Positions 16,829-24,890 of a stretch of DNA of 64,000 bases are shown one piece after another. This stretch comes from Flavobacterium proteolyticum. Its GTDB lineage: Bacteria; Bacteroidota; Bacteroidia; Flavobacteriales; Flavobacteriaceae. The stretch is from positions 806,001-870,000 of the forward strand of contig NZ_JADFTZ010000001.1 of NCBI RefSeq assembly GCF_015223105.1, read 5' to 3'. The notes beneath the pieces were generated by a model. That model was not told where the DNA came from. It was given only the letters and a program-made list of their open reading frames with translations, and ran no database searches. The translations under genes were made by a program, and so were the position numbers. Each line of letters starts with the position of its first letter. Position 1 is the first letter of the stretch.

Positions 16829-18016
16829 ATGAAAACACTTAACGACTTCAATTTCAATAACAAAAAAGCAATTATCCGAGTAGATTTTAACGTGCCTTTA
16901 GATGAAAATTTCAAGGTTACTGATGCTACTAGAATCGAGGCAGCAAAGCCAACAATTGACAAAATATTGAAAGATGGTGGAAGTGTAATTTTAATGAGTC
17001 ACTTAGGAAGACCAAAAGGTGTTGAAGCGAAATATTCGTTACAACACATCGTTTCAAAAACGGAAGAAATTTTAGGTCAAAAAGTACATTTTGCTTCGGA
17101 TTGTATTGGAGAAATTGCAGAAAATGCTGCAAAAAATCTTCAAGCGGGCGAAATTTTATTATTAGAAAACTTACGTTTTTACGCCGAAGAAGAAAAAGGA
17201 GATGTTGATTTTTCTAAAAAATTAGCTGCTTTAGGTGATATTTATGTGAACGATGCTTTTGGAACCGCTCACAGAGCACACGCTTCAACTACGATTATTG
17301 CTCAATTTTTTCAAGATGCAAAATGCTTTGGTTATTTGTTAGCCAAAGAAATTGAAAGCATCGAAAAAGTATTAAAAAATTCTGAAAAACCAGTGGTTGC
17401 GATTTTAGGAGGAAGTAAAGTTTCTTCAAAAATAACGGTGATTGAAAATATTTTAGATAAAGTAAACCACATGATTATTGGTGGTGGAATGACCTTTACG
17501 TTCATTAAAGCTTTGGGTGGAAAAATCGGAAATTCAATTTGTGAAGACGACAAATTAGAATTGGCTATCGAAATTTTAAAACAAGCAAAAGAAAAAGGCG
17601 TTCAAATTCACTTACCTGTGGATGTTGTGGCTGCTGATGCTTTTTCAAACGATGCCAATACGCAAGTGGTGGATGTTAAACAAATCCCAGACGGTTGGCA
17701 AGGATTGGATGCTGGTCCAAAATCATTAGAAATTATCAAACGCATTATATTAGATTCAAAAACAATTCTTTGGAATGGTCCATTAGGAGTTTTTGAAATG
17801 GAAAGTTTTGCTAACGGAACCATTTCGTTAGGAGAATATATTGCAGAATCTACTGCAAATGGTGCTTTTTCACTTGTAGGTGGCGGCGATAGCGTTGCGG
17901 CTGTAAAACAATTTGGATTAGAGCCAAAGATGAGTTACGTTTCTACCGGCGGTGGAGCGATGTTAGAAATGCTGGAAGGCAGAACCTTACCTGGAATTGC
18001 AGCTATTTTAGATTAA
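16829..18016 (+). CDS. pgk: Phosphoglycerate kinase
   Basis: 395 residues, the normal bacterial length. Diagnostic motifs are all present: RVDFNVPLD near residue 19, [60 protein letters not shown], and the C-terminal [13 protein letters not shown] and [13 protein letters not shown]. It transfers phosphate from 1,3-bisphosphoglycerate to ADP in glycolysis and works in reverse in gluconeogenesis. The start ATG at 16829 agrees with the family. It is followed after 67 bases by the transglycosylase gene on the same strand. Confidence 0.98.
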   Translation: MKTLNDFNFNNKKAIIRVDFNVPLDENFKVTDATRIEAAKPTIDKILKDGGSVILMSHLGRPKGVEAKYSLQHIVSKTEEILGQKVHFASDCIGEIAENAAKNLQAGEILLLENLRFYAEEEKGDVDFSKKLAALGDIYVNDAFGTAHRAHASTTIIAQFFQDAKCFGYLLAKEIESIEKVLKNSEKPVVAILGGSKVSSKITVIENILDKVNHMIIGGGMTFTFIKALGGKIGNSICEDDKLELAIEILKQAKEKGVQIHLPVDVVAADAFSNDANTQVVDVKQIPDGWQGLDAGPKSLEIIKRIILDSKTILWNGPLGVFEMESFANGTISLGEYIAESTANGAFSLVGGGDSVAAVKQFGLEPKMSYVSTGGGAMLEMLEGRTLPGIAAILD

Positions 18017-18083
18017 GAATACAATAAAACGTTGGTTATTAAGTTATTAATGATTAACATGCCCCAAAAAAACAAAAAACAGA

Positions 18084-19622
18084 ATGAAAAAAACAATTAT
18101 TATAACATCCCTTTTTCTGTCGCTTTTTAGCTTTGCGCAGGAAACTGCAGAAAAAGAAAATGTACTTCCGTTGCCTAAAATGTCCTACTTGGATTCATTG
18201 AAAACAACGTTTGTAAATCACAGCACAAGTAATTGTATTGATGAAAGATGGTTGTCGGAATTAGCGAATTTCGAACTATCAAACGATATGTTTAAAGACA
18301 TTTCAACCATTGATATTGATTCAGAAGTTAGTTACAATCTTTCAACCGATTTATTAAAGAAGCGATTATCAAAAATGGATGCTAAATCGCCTTTTAATAT
18401 CGAATATCATCCAGCATTAGAAAATACGATTAAAGCTTTTTTGAAAAATCGTCCAAAGGCATTTGAGCGTTTAATGGCGATTTCGGAGTATTATTTTCCA
18501 ATGTTTGAAGAGCATTTAGCAAAATATAACATTCCGTTAGAGTTGAAATATTTGGCTATTGTTGAATCGGCTTTGAATCCAAGAGCGAAGTCTCGTGTTG
18601 GCGCTTCAGGTTTGTGGCAATTTATGTATCCAACAGGAAAGCAGTATAATTTAGAAGTTACTTCGTATGTTGATGAGCGTTATGATCCCTTAAAAGCAAC
18701 GGAAGCAGCTTGTCAATATTTATCAAGTTTGTATGGAATTTTTGGAGATTGGAGCATGGTTTTGGCGGCTTATAATTGTGGACCAGGAAACGTTTCAAAA
18801 GCAATTCGTCGTTCGGGCGGAAGCCAAAATTATTGGAACATTCGTAAAAATTTACCTCAAGAAACGGCTAATTACGTTCCAGCGTTTTTAGCTACATTTT
18901 ACATTTACGAATTCAAAAAAGAGCACGGAATTCAGCCTAAAAAAGCGCCATTAACGTATTTCGAAACGGATACGATTATGGTGAAAAAGCAAATGTCGTT
19001 CAAACATATTGCTGAGTTATTGGATATTTCGGAAGAGCAACTAGAGTTTTTAAATCCAATTTATAAATTGAAAGTTATTCCTTTTGAAGGAGATAAACCG
19101 CATTATTTGCGTTTACCAAAAAATAAAATGGGATTATTTGTTTCTAACGAAGAGAAAATTTACGCTTATTTGAATTATTTAGAAACGTACAAAGAAAAAA
19201 CAAAATCGGAATTTATAGCTTCCACTTCAAAAGATTCTATTTCATCTTCTGCCGATTCATCATTTGTAAGCAAACCTAAATTTGAACGAAAAACGCAGTT
19301 TCACACCATTAAAAGCGGTGAAAGTTTAGGTAAGATTGCCGACAAGTACAATGTTTCCATTTCTGAACTTAAAAAATGGAACAGCATTAAAGGAAATAAC
19401 ATTCAAGCTGGAAAAAAATTAAAAATTTATTCCGACAAAAAAATAATTGCTAAAACCGAGTCAAAAGCTAACAATGACGGGACTTATACGGTTAAAAGCG
19501 GTGATTCGTTATTCTCAATTTCAAAACAATTTCCAGGCGTTTCTATTGAAGATATTAAAAAATGGAACGATATTAGTGGTGATAACATACAACCCGGAAT
19601 GAAATTAAAAATTAACGGATAA
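18084..19622 (+). CDS. LysM-containing lytic transglycosylase (MltD type)
   Basis: 512 residues: a signal peptide (MKKTIIITSLFLSLFSFAQ), an SLT goose-lysozyme-like domain (about 110-270), and two LysM peptidoglycan-binding domains (about 405-450 and 465-511, each starting xHTIKSGESL or YTVKSGDSL). The catalytic Glu161 sits in YLAIVESALNP, followed by SRVGASGLWQFMYPTGKQYNLEV and VLAAYNCGPGNVSKAIRRSG, all standard for family 1 transglycosylases. It cleaves glycan strands of peptidoglycan in the periplasm, giving 1,6-anhydro ends. It sits between pgk and a DUF4837 lipoprotein gene; the DUF4837 start is only 17 bases away, so the two are probably coexpressed. Confidence 0.93.
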   Translation: MKKTIIITSLFLSLFSFAQETAEKENVLPLPKMSYLDSLKTTFVNHSTSNCIDERWLSELANFELSNDMFKDISTIDIDSEVSYNLSTDLLKKRLSKMDAKSPFNIEYHPALENTIKAFLKNRPKAFERLMAISEYYFPMFEEHLAKYNIPLELKYLAIVESALNPRAKSRVGASGLWQFMYPTGKQYNLEVTSYVDERYDPLKATEAACQYLSSLYGIFGDWSMVLAAYNCGPGNVSKAIRRSGGSQNYWNIRKNLPQETANYVPAFLATFYIYEFKKEHGIQPKKAPLTYFETDTIMVKKQMSFKHIAELLDISEEQLEFLNPIYKLKVIPFEGDKPHYLRLPKNKMGLFVSNEEKIYAYLNYLETYKEKTKSEFIASTSKDSISSSADSSFVSKPKFERKTQFHTIKSGESLGKIADKYNVSISELKKWNSIKGNNIQAGKKLKIYSDKKIIAKTESKANNDGTYTVKSGDSLFSISKQFPGVSIEDIKKWNDISGDNIQPGMKLKING

Positions 19623-19638
19623 TAAATTGTTCTACCCC

Positions 19639-20622
19639 ATGAAAAAATTAGCAGTATTCACTTTTGTTGCCCTATCGTTTTTGTCTTGTAAAGAAACTTC
19701 TAAAGAAGAAACACAAGCCATTTTATCAGAATCCAATGGAAAAATCAATAATGTTTCGATTATTATTGATGACAATTTGTGGAATGGAGAAATCGGAGAT
19801 AGCATTCGTAAAAAATTTGCTGCTCCAGTAGATGGTTTACCGCAAGAAGAGCCATTGTTTACTTTAAATCAGTACCCAACAAAAGTTTTTGAAGGTTTTG
19901 TGCGTAAAAGTCGCAACATCATTGTTGTGAAGAAAGGGAAAGAAGCTGGATTTGCTGCTAACACTAATAAATACGCAAAACCACAAAATGTATTTTTCAT
20001 TTCTGGAACCGATACCGAAGATGTTTTAAATGTTTTGGAAGAAAAATCAGCCGAAATTATAAAAACGATTAAAGCTTCTGAAATCATTGAGAATCAAGTT
20101 CGAATGAAGAAATCATTGGTTTCAGATGAACAATTACAAAAAAAGTTTGGGATTAGTCTTCAAATTGGTTTTGGATATAAATATGACATGGTGAAAGACA
20201 ATTTCGTTTGGTTACGTAAAGAATTTACCTCAGGTTACAACAGTATTTTAGTCTATCAAGTTCCAATTGATAAAGTGGAAAACGGAGGCGATATTATTAC
20301 GAATATAACTACTATGCGAGATGAAATTGGAAAAGCTAACATTCACGGAACATTGCCAAATACTTGGATGATTACTGAAGCCGCTTATGCTCCTTATTTG
20401 TTTGACGTAACAGTTGCAGGTAAAAAAACCTATTTAACCAAAGGAACTTGGGAATTAAAAAACGATTTCATGGCGGGACCTTTTGTTAATTACGCCATCA
20501 AAGACACTAAAAACAATCGTTATTTAATTTTAGAAGGATTCACTTATAATCCGTCAAAATCGAAACGTGATTTGGTTTTCGAATTGGAAGCGATTATTCA
20601 ATCCGTTAAGTTTTTAAAATAA
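19639..20622 (+). CDS. DUF4837 family lipoprotein
   Basis: From the ATG at 19639 the protein is 327 residues and begins MKKLAVFTFVALSFLSCKE, with a lipobox ending at Cys17. An in-frame TTG 12 bases earlier would spoil the signal peptide. The remainder, with VSIIIDDNLWNGEIGDSIRKKF near the N-terminus and the conserved-looking LRKEFTSGYNSILVYQVP and MITEAAYAPYLFDVTV, matches the DUF4837 family found in Flavobacteriia. The function is unknown. The protein is expected to be lipid-anchored in the cell envelope. The gene closes the pgk-transglycosylase-DUF4837 run and is followed by a strong terminator. Confidence 0.82.
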   Translation: MKKLAVFTFVALSFLSCKETSKEETQAILSESNGKINNVSIIIDDNLWNGEIGDSIRKKFAAPVDGLPQEEPLFTLNQYPTKVFEGFVRKSRNIIVVKKGKEAGFAANTNKYAKPQNVFFISGTDTEDVLNVLEEKSAEIIKTIKASEIIENQVRMKKSLVSDEQLQKKFGISLQIGFGYKYDMVKDNFVWLRKEFTSGYNSILVYQVPIDKVENGGDIITNITTMRDEIGKANIHGTLPNTWMITEAAYAPYLFDVTVAGKKTYLTKGTWELKNDFMAGPFVNYAIKDTKNNRYLILEGFTYNPSKSKRDLVFELEAIIQSVKFLK

Positions 20623-20626
20623 TATA

Positions 20627-20657
20627 AAGTTCCCTCCATTGGGAACTTCTTTTTTTA
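20627..20657 (+). terminator. Rho-independent terminator after the DUF4837 gene
   Basis: Stem AAGTTCCC (20627-20634), loop TCCATT, stem GGGAACTT (20641-20648), followed by CTTTTTTTT. It lies across an upstream in-frame TTG of the next ORF, so that gene must start later, at 20660. Confidence 0.9.
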
Positions 20658-20659
20658 AT

Positions 20660-21103
20660 ATGGAAATACAATTCAAAATAAAGCGATTTAACGAACTTTC
20701 AACATCCGAACTCTATTCTTTACTTCAACTACGTTCAGAAGTGTTTGTAGTGGAGCAAAATTGCGTTTATCAAGACATTGATGGCAAAGACGAGAAAGCG
20801 CTTCATATTTTAGGATATTACAATGGCGATTTAGCTGCATATTCTCGATTGTTCAACAAAGGATATTATTTTGAAGAAACATCTATAGGACGTGTTGTAG
20901 TTAGCCCAAAATACCGTGATAAAAAATTCGGTCACGATTTAATGCGAGTTTCTATTAAAGCAATCAAAGAAAGTTTCAACGAAACTGCCATTACGATTTC
21001 CGCTCAAGAATATCTCAAAAAATTCTACGAATCGCACGGATTTATCCAAACCAGCGAAATGTATTTGGAAGACGATATTCCGCATATTCAGATGAAAAAA
21101 TAA
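20660..21103 (+). CDS. GNAT family acetyltransferase, ElaA-like
   Basis: 147 residues from the ATG at 20660. The pattern SELYSLLQLRSEVFVVEQNCVYQDIDGKDEKALHILGY near the N-terminus is the ElaA hallmark. The acetyl-CoA loop is SIGRVVVSPKYRDKKFGHDLM (the R/Q-x-x-G/A position reads RDKKFG), and the end ITISAQEYLKKFYESHGFIQTSEMYLEDDIPHIQMK is typical too. It is a cytoplasmic N-acetyltransferase of unknown acceptor. It ends one base before the convergent OmpA-domain gene begins its 3' end, so the two transcripts run into each other. Confidence 0.88.
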   Translation: MEIQFKIKRFNELSTSELYSLLQLRSEVFVVEQNCVYQDIDGKDEKALHILGYYNGDLAAYSRLFNKGYYFEETSIGRVVVSPKYRDKKFGHDLMRVSIKAIKESFNETAITISAQEYLKKFYESHGFIQTSEMYLEDDIPHIQMKK

Positions 21104-21958
21104 CTATTTCTTCGGTTGCTCCACAGGAACTACCTCATTTTTAGTAATCAAAAGCTCTACTCTTCGGTCTAAAGTACTGCCTTTTTTTAAGGATTGCGTA
21201 TTGCCATATCCTTTATACGTCATACGGGTTTTACTGATGCGTTTCATTAAAAAGTAATTATATACTCTTTTGGCACGATTGGTAGATAATTCACGTTTTT
21301 TGGTGTCACGATCAATAGCTTCCTTTTGGAATGTTGGCGTACAACAAACATGTCCTTGGATTTCGAAGTGAATGTTTTTGTATTTGTGTAATTCCAAGGC
21401 AATTCGGTCTAATTCTTTCTTGGCTTTGTAGGTTAATTGGCTACTGCCTCTTTCAAATAAAACGTGGTCAAGGTATATTCTATCGCCTACAATTCTATCT
21501 TTTTTGATCGTACTATAAACACCAGGAATTTTGAAATCTTCAATTACGATTGGTTTAAAATTTACTACTACGTCTACTCTTCTGTTTTTAGAACGCGCTT
21601 CAGGAACATTCGTTTGCATATCTTCATCAAGCATAATTCTACCTTTTCCTTCAAGCGTAATGATAATTTTACTTTTAATCCCTTTTTCAATCAATTTGTT
21701 TTTTACCGTATTCGCTCTATTGGTTGATAAAGTATAGTTGTACGCGTCTTTTCCTCTATCATCACAGTAGCCAAAAATCTGAATCGATTCAATTCGTGTG
21801 GTGTCGATTTTGCTTACGAAAGCCACAACAGCATTAGCTTGCTCTTCTTTTAAATTGTATTTGTCAAATTCAAAGAATATAGAGTGTACTTCTTCATCTT
21901 CTTGAGCAAATGAAACTACTGAAAATAGTAAAAATAGTAGGGAAAATAAACGTGTCAT
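21104..21958 (-). CDS. Tandem OmpA-domain periplasmic protein
   Basis: 284 residues with a signal peptide (MTRLFSLLFLLFSVVSFAQ) and no beta-barrel. Two OmpA-like peptidoglycan-binding domains follow one another: the first (about 25-135) with SIFFEFDKYNLKEEQ, IFGYCDDRG, LSTNRANTVKNKLIEKGI and EARSKNRRVDV; the second (about 160-275) with HVLFERGSSQLTYKAKKELD, IQGHVCC, LSTNRAKRVYNYFLMKRI and STLDRRVELLI. Such domains bind diaminopimelate in peptidoglycan; two of them could bridge or clamp the wall. Next to it, 1 base upstream, is the S41 protease gene, so they are probably one transcript. Confidence 0.85.
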   Translation of the reverse strand: MTRLFSLLFLLFSVVSFAQEDEEVHSIFFEFDKYNLKEEQANAVVAFVSKIDTTRIESIQIFGYCDDRGKDAYNYTLSTNRANTVKNKLIEKGIKSKIIITLEGKGRIMLDEDMQTNVPEARSKNRRVDVVVNFKPIVIEDFKIPGVYSTIKKDRIVGDRIYLDHVLFERGSSQLTYKAKKELDRIALELHKYKNIHFEIQGHVCCTPTFQKEAIDRDTKKRELSTNRAKRVYNYFLMKRISKTRMTYKGYGNTQSLKKGSTLDRRVELLITKNEVVPVEQPKK

Positions 21959-21959
21959 C

Positions 21960-23594
21960 TTATTTTTTTAATATCGATTTGTATTGCGTTTGATTGTTTA
22001 ATAAGGCAATAGCTTTTTCAATTTCTAAGTTTTCTTTGGTATAAAATTGATATAAACCCTCGCGATATTGGTAACGTGTTATTAATTCTTCTTGAATTAG
22101 TTTCTTAATTTGATTTTTGTTTTTATCTAATTCCAATTCTTGATTTCGTTCTATGGCTAACTCCAATTGTTTGTATTCCGCAGCAATTTGAGCATCTATT
22201 TTCTCTTTTTTAGCCGTTTCAAGTACGTTTTTCAGTGCTTTATTTGTTTCTGTGTCTAAAGTGATTTTCTCTTGCTTTAAAAACGCTTTAAACGCAGTAT
22301 AATCTGTGTCGGTTATCGTTGGAATTCCCGAAACAGTTGGGTTTTTATAATACCATTGCGTTGCAAAGTTGAAAATAGCATCCGATTTAACAACAGCATC
22401 AGTAATAGTTGCCGTTTTGGTTTCTTCGATTTCGACATCAGGTAAAACACCACCACCATCATAAACCGTTCTTCCTGCTTTGGTTTTAAAGGCATTGAAT
22501 TCGTTTTGGGATTTTTTGATAGCTTTTCCGTTTGCGTCTTTTTTAGAATAATCTAAAGCTTGAATACATCTTCCCGAAGGTGTGTAATATCTTGAAATCG
22601 TAACTTTTACTTGGGTTCCGTAAGACAAATCTAACGGACGTTGTACCAATCCTTTTCCGAAACTTCTGGTTCCTAAAATCACGCCTCTATCCAAATCTTG
22701 AATCGCACCTGCTACAATTTCAGAAGCCGAAGCACTTTTCCCATCCACAATAACCGCAATCGGTATTTCTAAATCGATAGGTTCGTTTTTGGTGCGATAT
22801 TCTAAATTATGTTTTGGATTTTTCGACTTTGTGGTTACAATCAATTCGTTTTTAGGAACAAAAAGATTGCAAATATTCACCGCTTCGTGCAATAAACCAC
22901 CTGGATTTCCTCTTAAATCTAAAATGATTTTGGTAGCACCTTGTTTTTTCAATTCTAATAACGCCGCTTTGGTTTCAAAACTAGCTTTTTCAGTGAATTT
23001 CGTTAAAACGATATAACCTGTATTGTCTTTTAAAAGAGAGAAAAATGGAACGGCTTTTATTTCAACATCGTCTAAAACAATCGTTGCATTTTGTGTTTTT
23101 CCTTGACGAATGTATTGAATTTCAACTTTCGTATTTTTTGCACCACGAAACAATTGCGACGCGTCTTCTTTGTATTCTTTTAAACTGATATCTCCAATTT
23201 GAATTACCTCATCACCTGCTCTCAAACCCGCTTTATCCGCAGGAAAACCTTTGTAAATTTCTTTTAGAAAAACTTTTCCTTCTTTGCGTTGCACCATAGC
23301 GCCAATTCCAGTGTATTCACCCGTATTGTTGATTTTGAATTTTAAAACATCTTGTTCGTTAAAGAAAACCGTGTATGGATCTAATTCTTTTAACATGTTT
23401 TTTATGGCGTTATCCATCATTTCACCTGGATTGGTTTCGTCCACGTAATTTTGGTTAACGGTTTTGAAAAGTCCGGTGAAGATTTCGATTTGTTTGGCAA
23501 TTTCAAAAAAGTCGTTCTTGAAACTAACGCCCACAAACAAGAAACCCGCTGCCAGAACAGGAATGATTATTTTTCCTCTGAAATATTTTTTCAT
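21960..23594 (-). CDS. S41 family C-terminal processing protease
   Basis: 544 residues. One N-terminal membrane segment (KIIIPVLAAGFLFVGVSF) acts as signal or anchor. A PDZ domain (about 95-175: GIGAMVQRKEGKVFLKEIYKGFPADKAGLRAGDEVIQIG) is followed by the S41 catalytic domain: LRGNPGG, then DGKSASASEIVAGAIQDLDRGVILGTRSFGKG, which carries the Ser (about 290) and Lys (about 310) of the Ser/Lys dyad. A long Lys/Glu-rich helical tail follows. Tsp/CtpA proteases trim C-termini of exported proteins in the periplasm. Upstream lies rnpA (71-base gap) and downstream the OmpA-domain protein. Confidence 0.93.
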   Translation of the reverse strand: MKKYFRGKIIIPVLAAGFLFVGVSFKNDFFEIAKQIEIFTGLFKTVNQNYVDETNPGEMMDNAIKNMLKELDPYTVFFNEQDVLKFKINNTGEYTGIGAMVQRKEGKVFLKEIYKGFPADKAGLRAGDEVIQIGDISLKEYKEDASQLFRGAKNTKVEIQYIRQGKTQNATIVLDDVEIKAVPFFSLLKDNTGYIVLTKFTEKASFETKAALLELKKQGATKIILDLRGNPGGLLHEAVNICNLFVPKNELIVTTKSKNPKHNLEYRTKNEPIDLEIPIAVIVDGKSASASEIVAGAIQDLDRGVILGTRSFGKGLVQRPLDLSYGTQVKVTISRYYTPSGRCIQALDYSKKDANGKAIKKSQNEFNAFKTKAGRTVYDGGGVLPDVEIEETKTATITDAVVKSDAIFNFATQWYYKNPTVSGIPTITDTDYTAFKAFLKQEKITLDTETNKALKNVLETAKKEKIDAQIAAEYKQLELAIERNQELELDKNKNQIKKLIQEELITRYQYREGLYQFYTKENLEIEKAIALLNNQTQYKSILKK

Positions 23595-23665
23595 GTTGAA
23601 GTATTGAATTATACCAGTTTACGAAAGTAAAGAATCTTGAGCAAAAATTAAACCAAAAGCGCAAT

Positions 23666-24037
23666 TTACTTCTGCCTTTCGTTGAATTTTTGAAAAAGTT
23701 GGATGGTTTTCTCTTCAATCTCCTGATAAGAAAGTCGCTCTTTTGTTTGATAGAAAAACATGAAAGCATGTGGTTTTTCTAAATGATCAATCAAAAGATG
23801 CTTGTTTAAACGATAGGTTTCGCGCAAAACACGCTTGAAATAATTACGGTCGACCGCCTTTTTGAAATATTTTTTAGATACCGAAACACCCATTTTAATC
23901 AGTTCCGCATTAGGTTCTGTATTTTCAACATAAACCAAACGCAAAGGATATTTCGAAACTGATTTCCCTTCCGAAAACAACAAGTCAATTGTGGTTTTGT
24001 TTTTTAATTTTTCGTGTTTGGGATAAGTAAATTTCAT
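23666..24037 (-). CDS. rnpA: Ribonuclease P protein component
   Basis: 123 residues, the usual RnpA size. It has the start pattern YPKHEKLKNKTTIDLLFSEGKS, a basic core, and the RNR-type signature KKAVDRNYFKRVLRETYRL that binds the RNA subunit. It is the protein cofactor for 5' tRNA maturation. In many bacteria rnpA sits beside rpmH and dnaA; here it is beside an S41 protease and a membrane protein, so its position says nothing about the origin. The start is the ATG at 24037-24035. Confidence 0.94.
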   Translation of the reverse strand: MKFTYPKHEKLKNKTTIDLLFSEGKSVSKYPLRLVYVENTEPNAELIKMGVSVSKKYFKKAVDRNYFKRVLRETYRLNKHLLIDHLEKPHAFMFFYQTKERLSYQEIEEKTIQLFQKFNERQK

Positions 24038-24061
24038 GAAGCAAAGTTAGAAAACTTTAAA

Positions 24062-24751
24062 TTAAGATGCGTATTTAAGTTTTAATTCTTCTTGAAGCAG
24101 GACAAATTTGTAAAAAGTGAAGTTGGAAATTCCGAACAAAATGATGGTTAACATTCGTAAAATTTCATCTGGAAAATAATATTTGTTGATTAAAAACACG
24201 CCAATTTGAATCACAAATAAAATAGCGCTAATGAACAACCAATACAATCGTTTCTTGTCTTGAAAAAGGAAATTGAAAGTCGCCATTCCACCAATGAATG
24301 ATGTTAAAAAGCCATTTATAACCCATGGATAAAAATCCATTTTTACTTCTTTTTCTATCAAAAGTAACGCATACAAATAGATAAAAAAGAAAGGAATCGA
24401 GGCCAACACTATCGCTAACCAATTTTTATTTTCAATACTTTTATAAACGATGATAAAAATTAAAATCCGATATGCAAGCGAAATAATCGCTCCAATAAAA
24501 TTAAAGAAAGGTGTATTTTCCCTAAAAAACAAATAAGCAAAAAAGAACAATATTAAGGCGCTAAAATAGAGCGTACTTTTGACTTTAGAAGCAAGAAAAT
24601 ACATTAAAATAAGAAGCGGAATTCGAATACTTCCTAATAAGAATTCAAGAATTGGAAATGATTTCAAATCTAAAAATGAAAAGGTTACAACCGCTAAAAT
24701 GTATAGAATTGTTAATTGTGATACCGTTTTATTTTTATCTAAGATTTCCAC
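24062..24751 (-). CDS. Conserved hypothetical multipass membrane protein
   Basis: 229 residues dominated by about seven to eight hydrophobic helices (for example LTILYILAVVTFSFLDL, IPLLILMYFLASKV, STLYFSALILFFFAYLFF, WLAIVLASIPFFFIYLYALLLI, LYWLFISAILFVIQIGVFLI). The length and helix number resemble the YhhN/TMEM86 lysoplasmalogenase-like family, but I cannot see diagnostic residues, so this is only a suggestion. It starts 24 bases before rnpA on the same strand and is probably cotranscribed with it. Confidence 0.65.
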   Translation of the reverse strand: MEILDKNKTVSQLTILYILAVVTFSFLDLKSFPILEFLLGSIRIPLLILMYFLASKVKSTLYFSALILFFFAYLFFRENTPFFNFIGAIISLAYRILIFIIVYKSIENKNWLAIVLASIPFFFIYLYALLLIEKEVKMDFYPWVINGFLTSFIGGMATFNFLFQDKKRLYWLFISAILFVIQIGVFLINKYYFPDEILRMLTIILFGISNFTFYKFVLLQEELKLKYAS

Positions 24752-24835
24752 CCGATTATATTTTATACTAAATTACTAATAATCAATAGTATATTTTTTA
24801 TTTTTCGATTTTATTTTCAAGCCGACAAAAATAAG

Positions 24836-24871
24836 CATAAAAAAAGCTTCCTCAACTTGAAGAAGCTTTTC
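24836..24871 (-). terminator. Terminator after the EF-G2-type gene
   Basis: Inverted repeat AAAAGCTTC (24842-24850) and GAAGCTTTT (24862-24870). The A run before 24842 gives a U run for the leftward transcript ending at 24891. Confidence 0.8.
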
Positions 24872-24890
24872 TAAATGCAAAATTCAATCC

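Noticed and set aside
23666..24037. rnpA taken as a marker of the replication origin
   Set aside because: It is not next to rpmH or dnaA here; origin proximity rests only on the parS cluster and mnmG.
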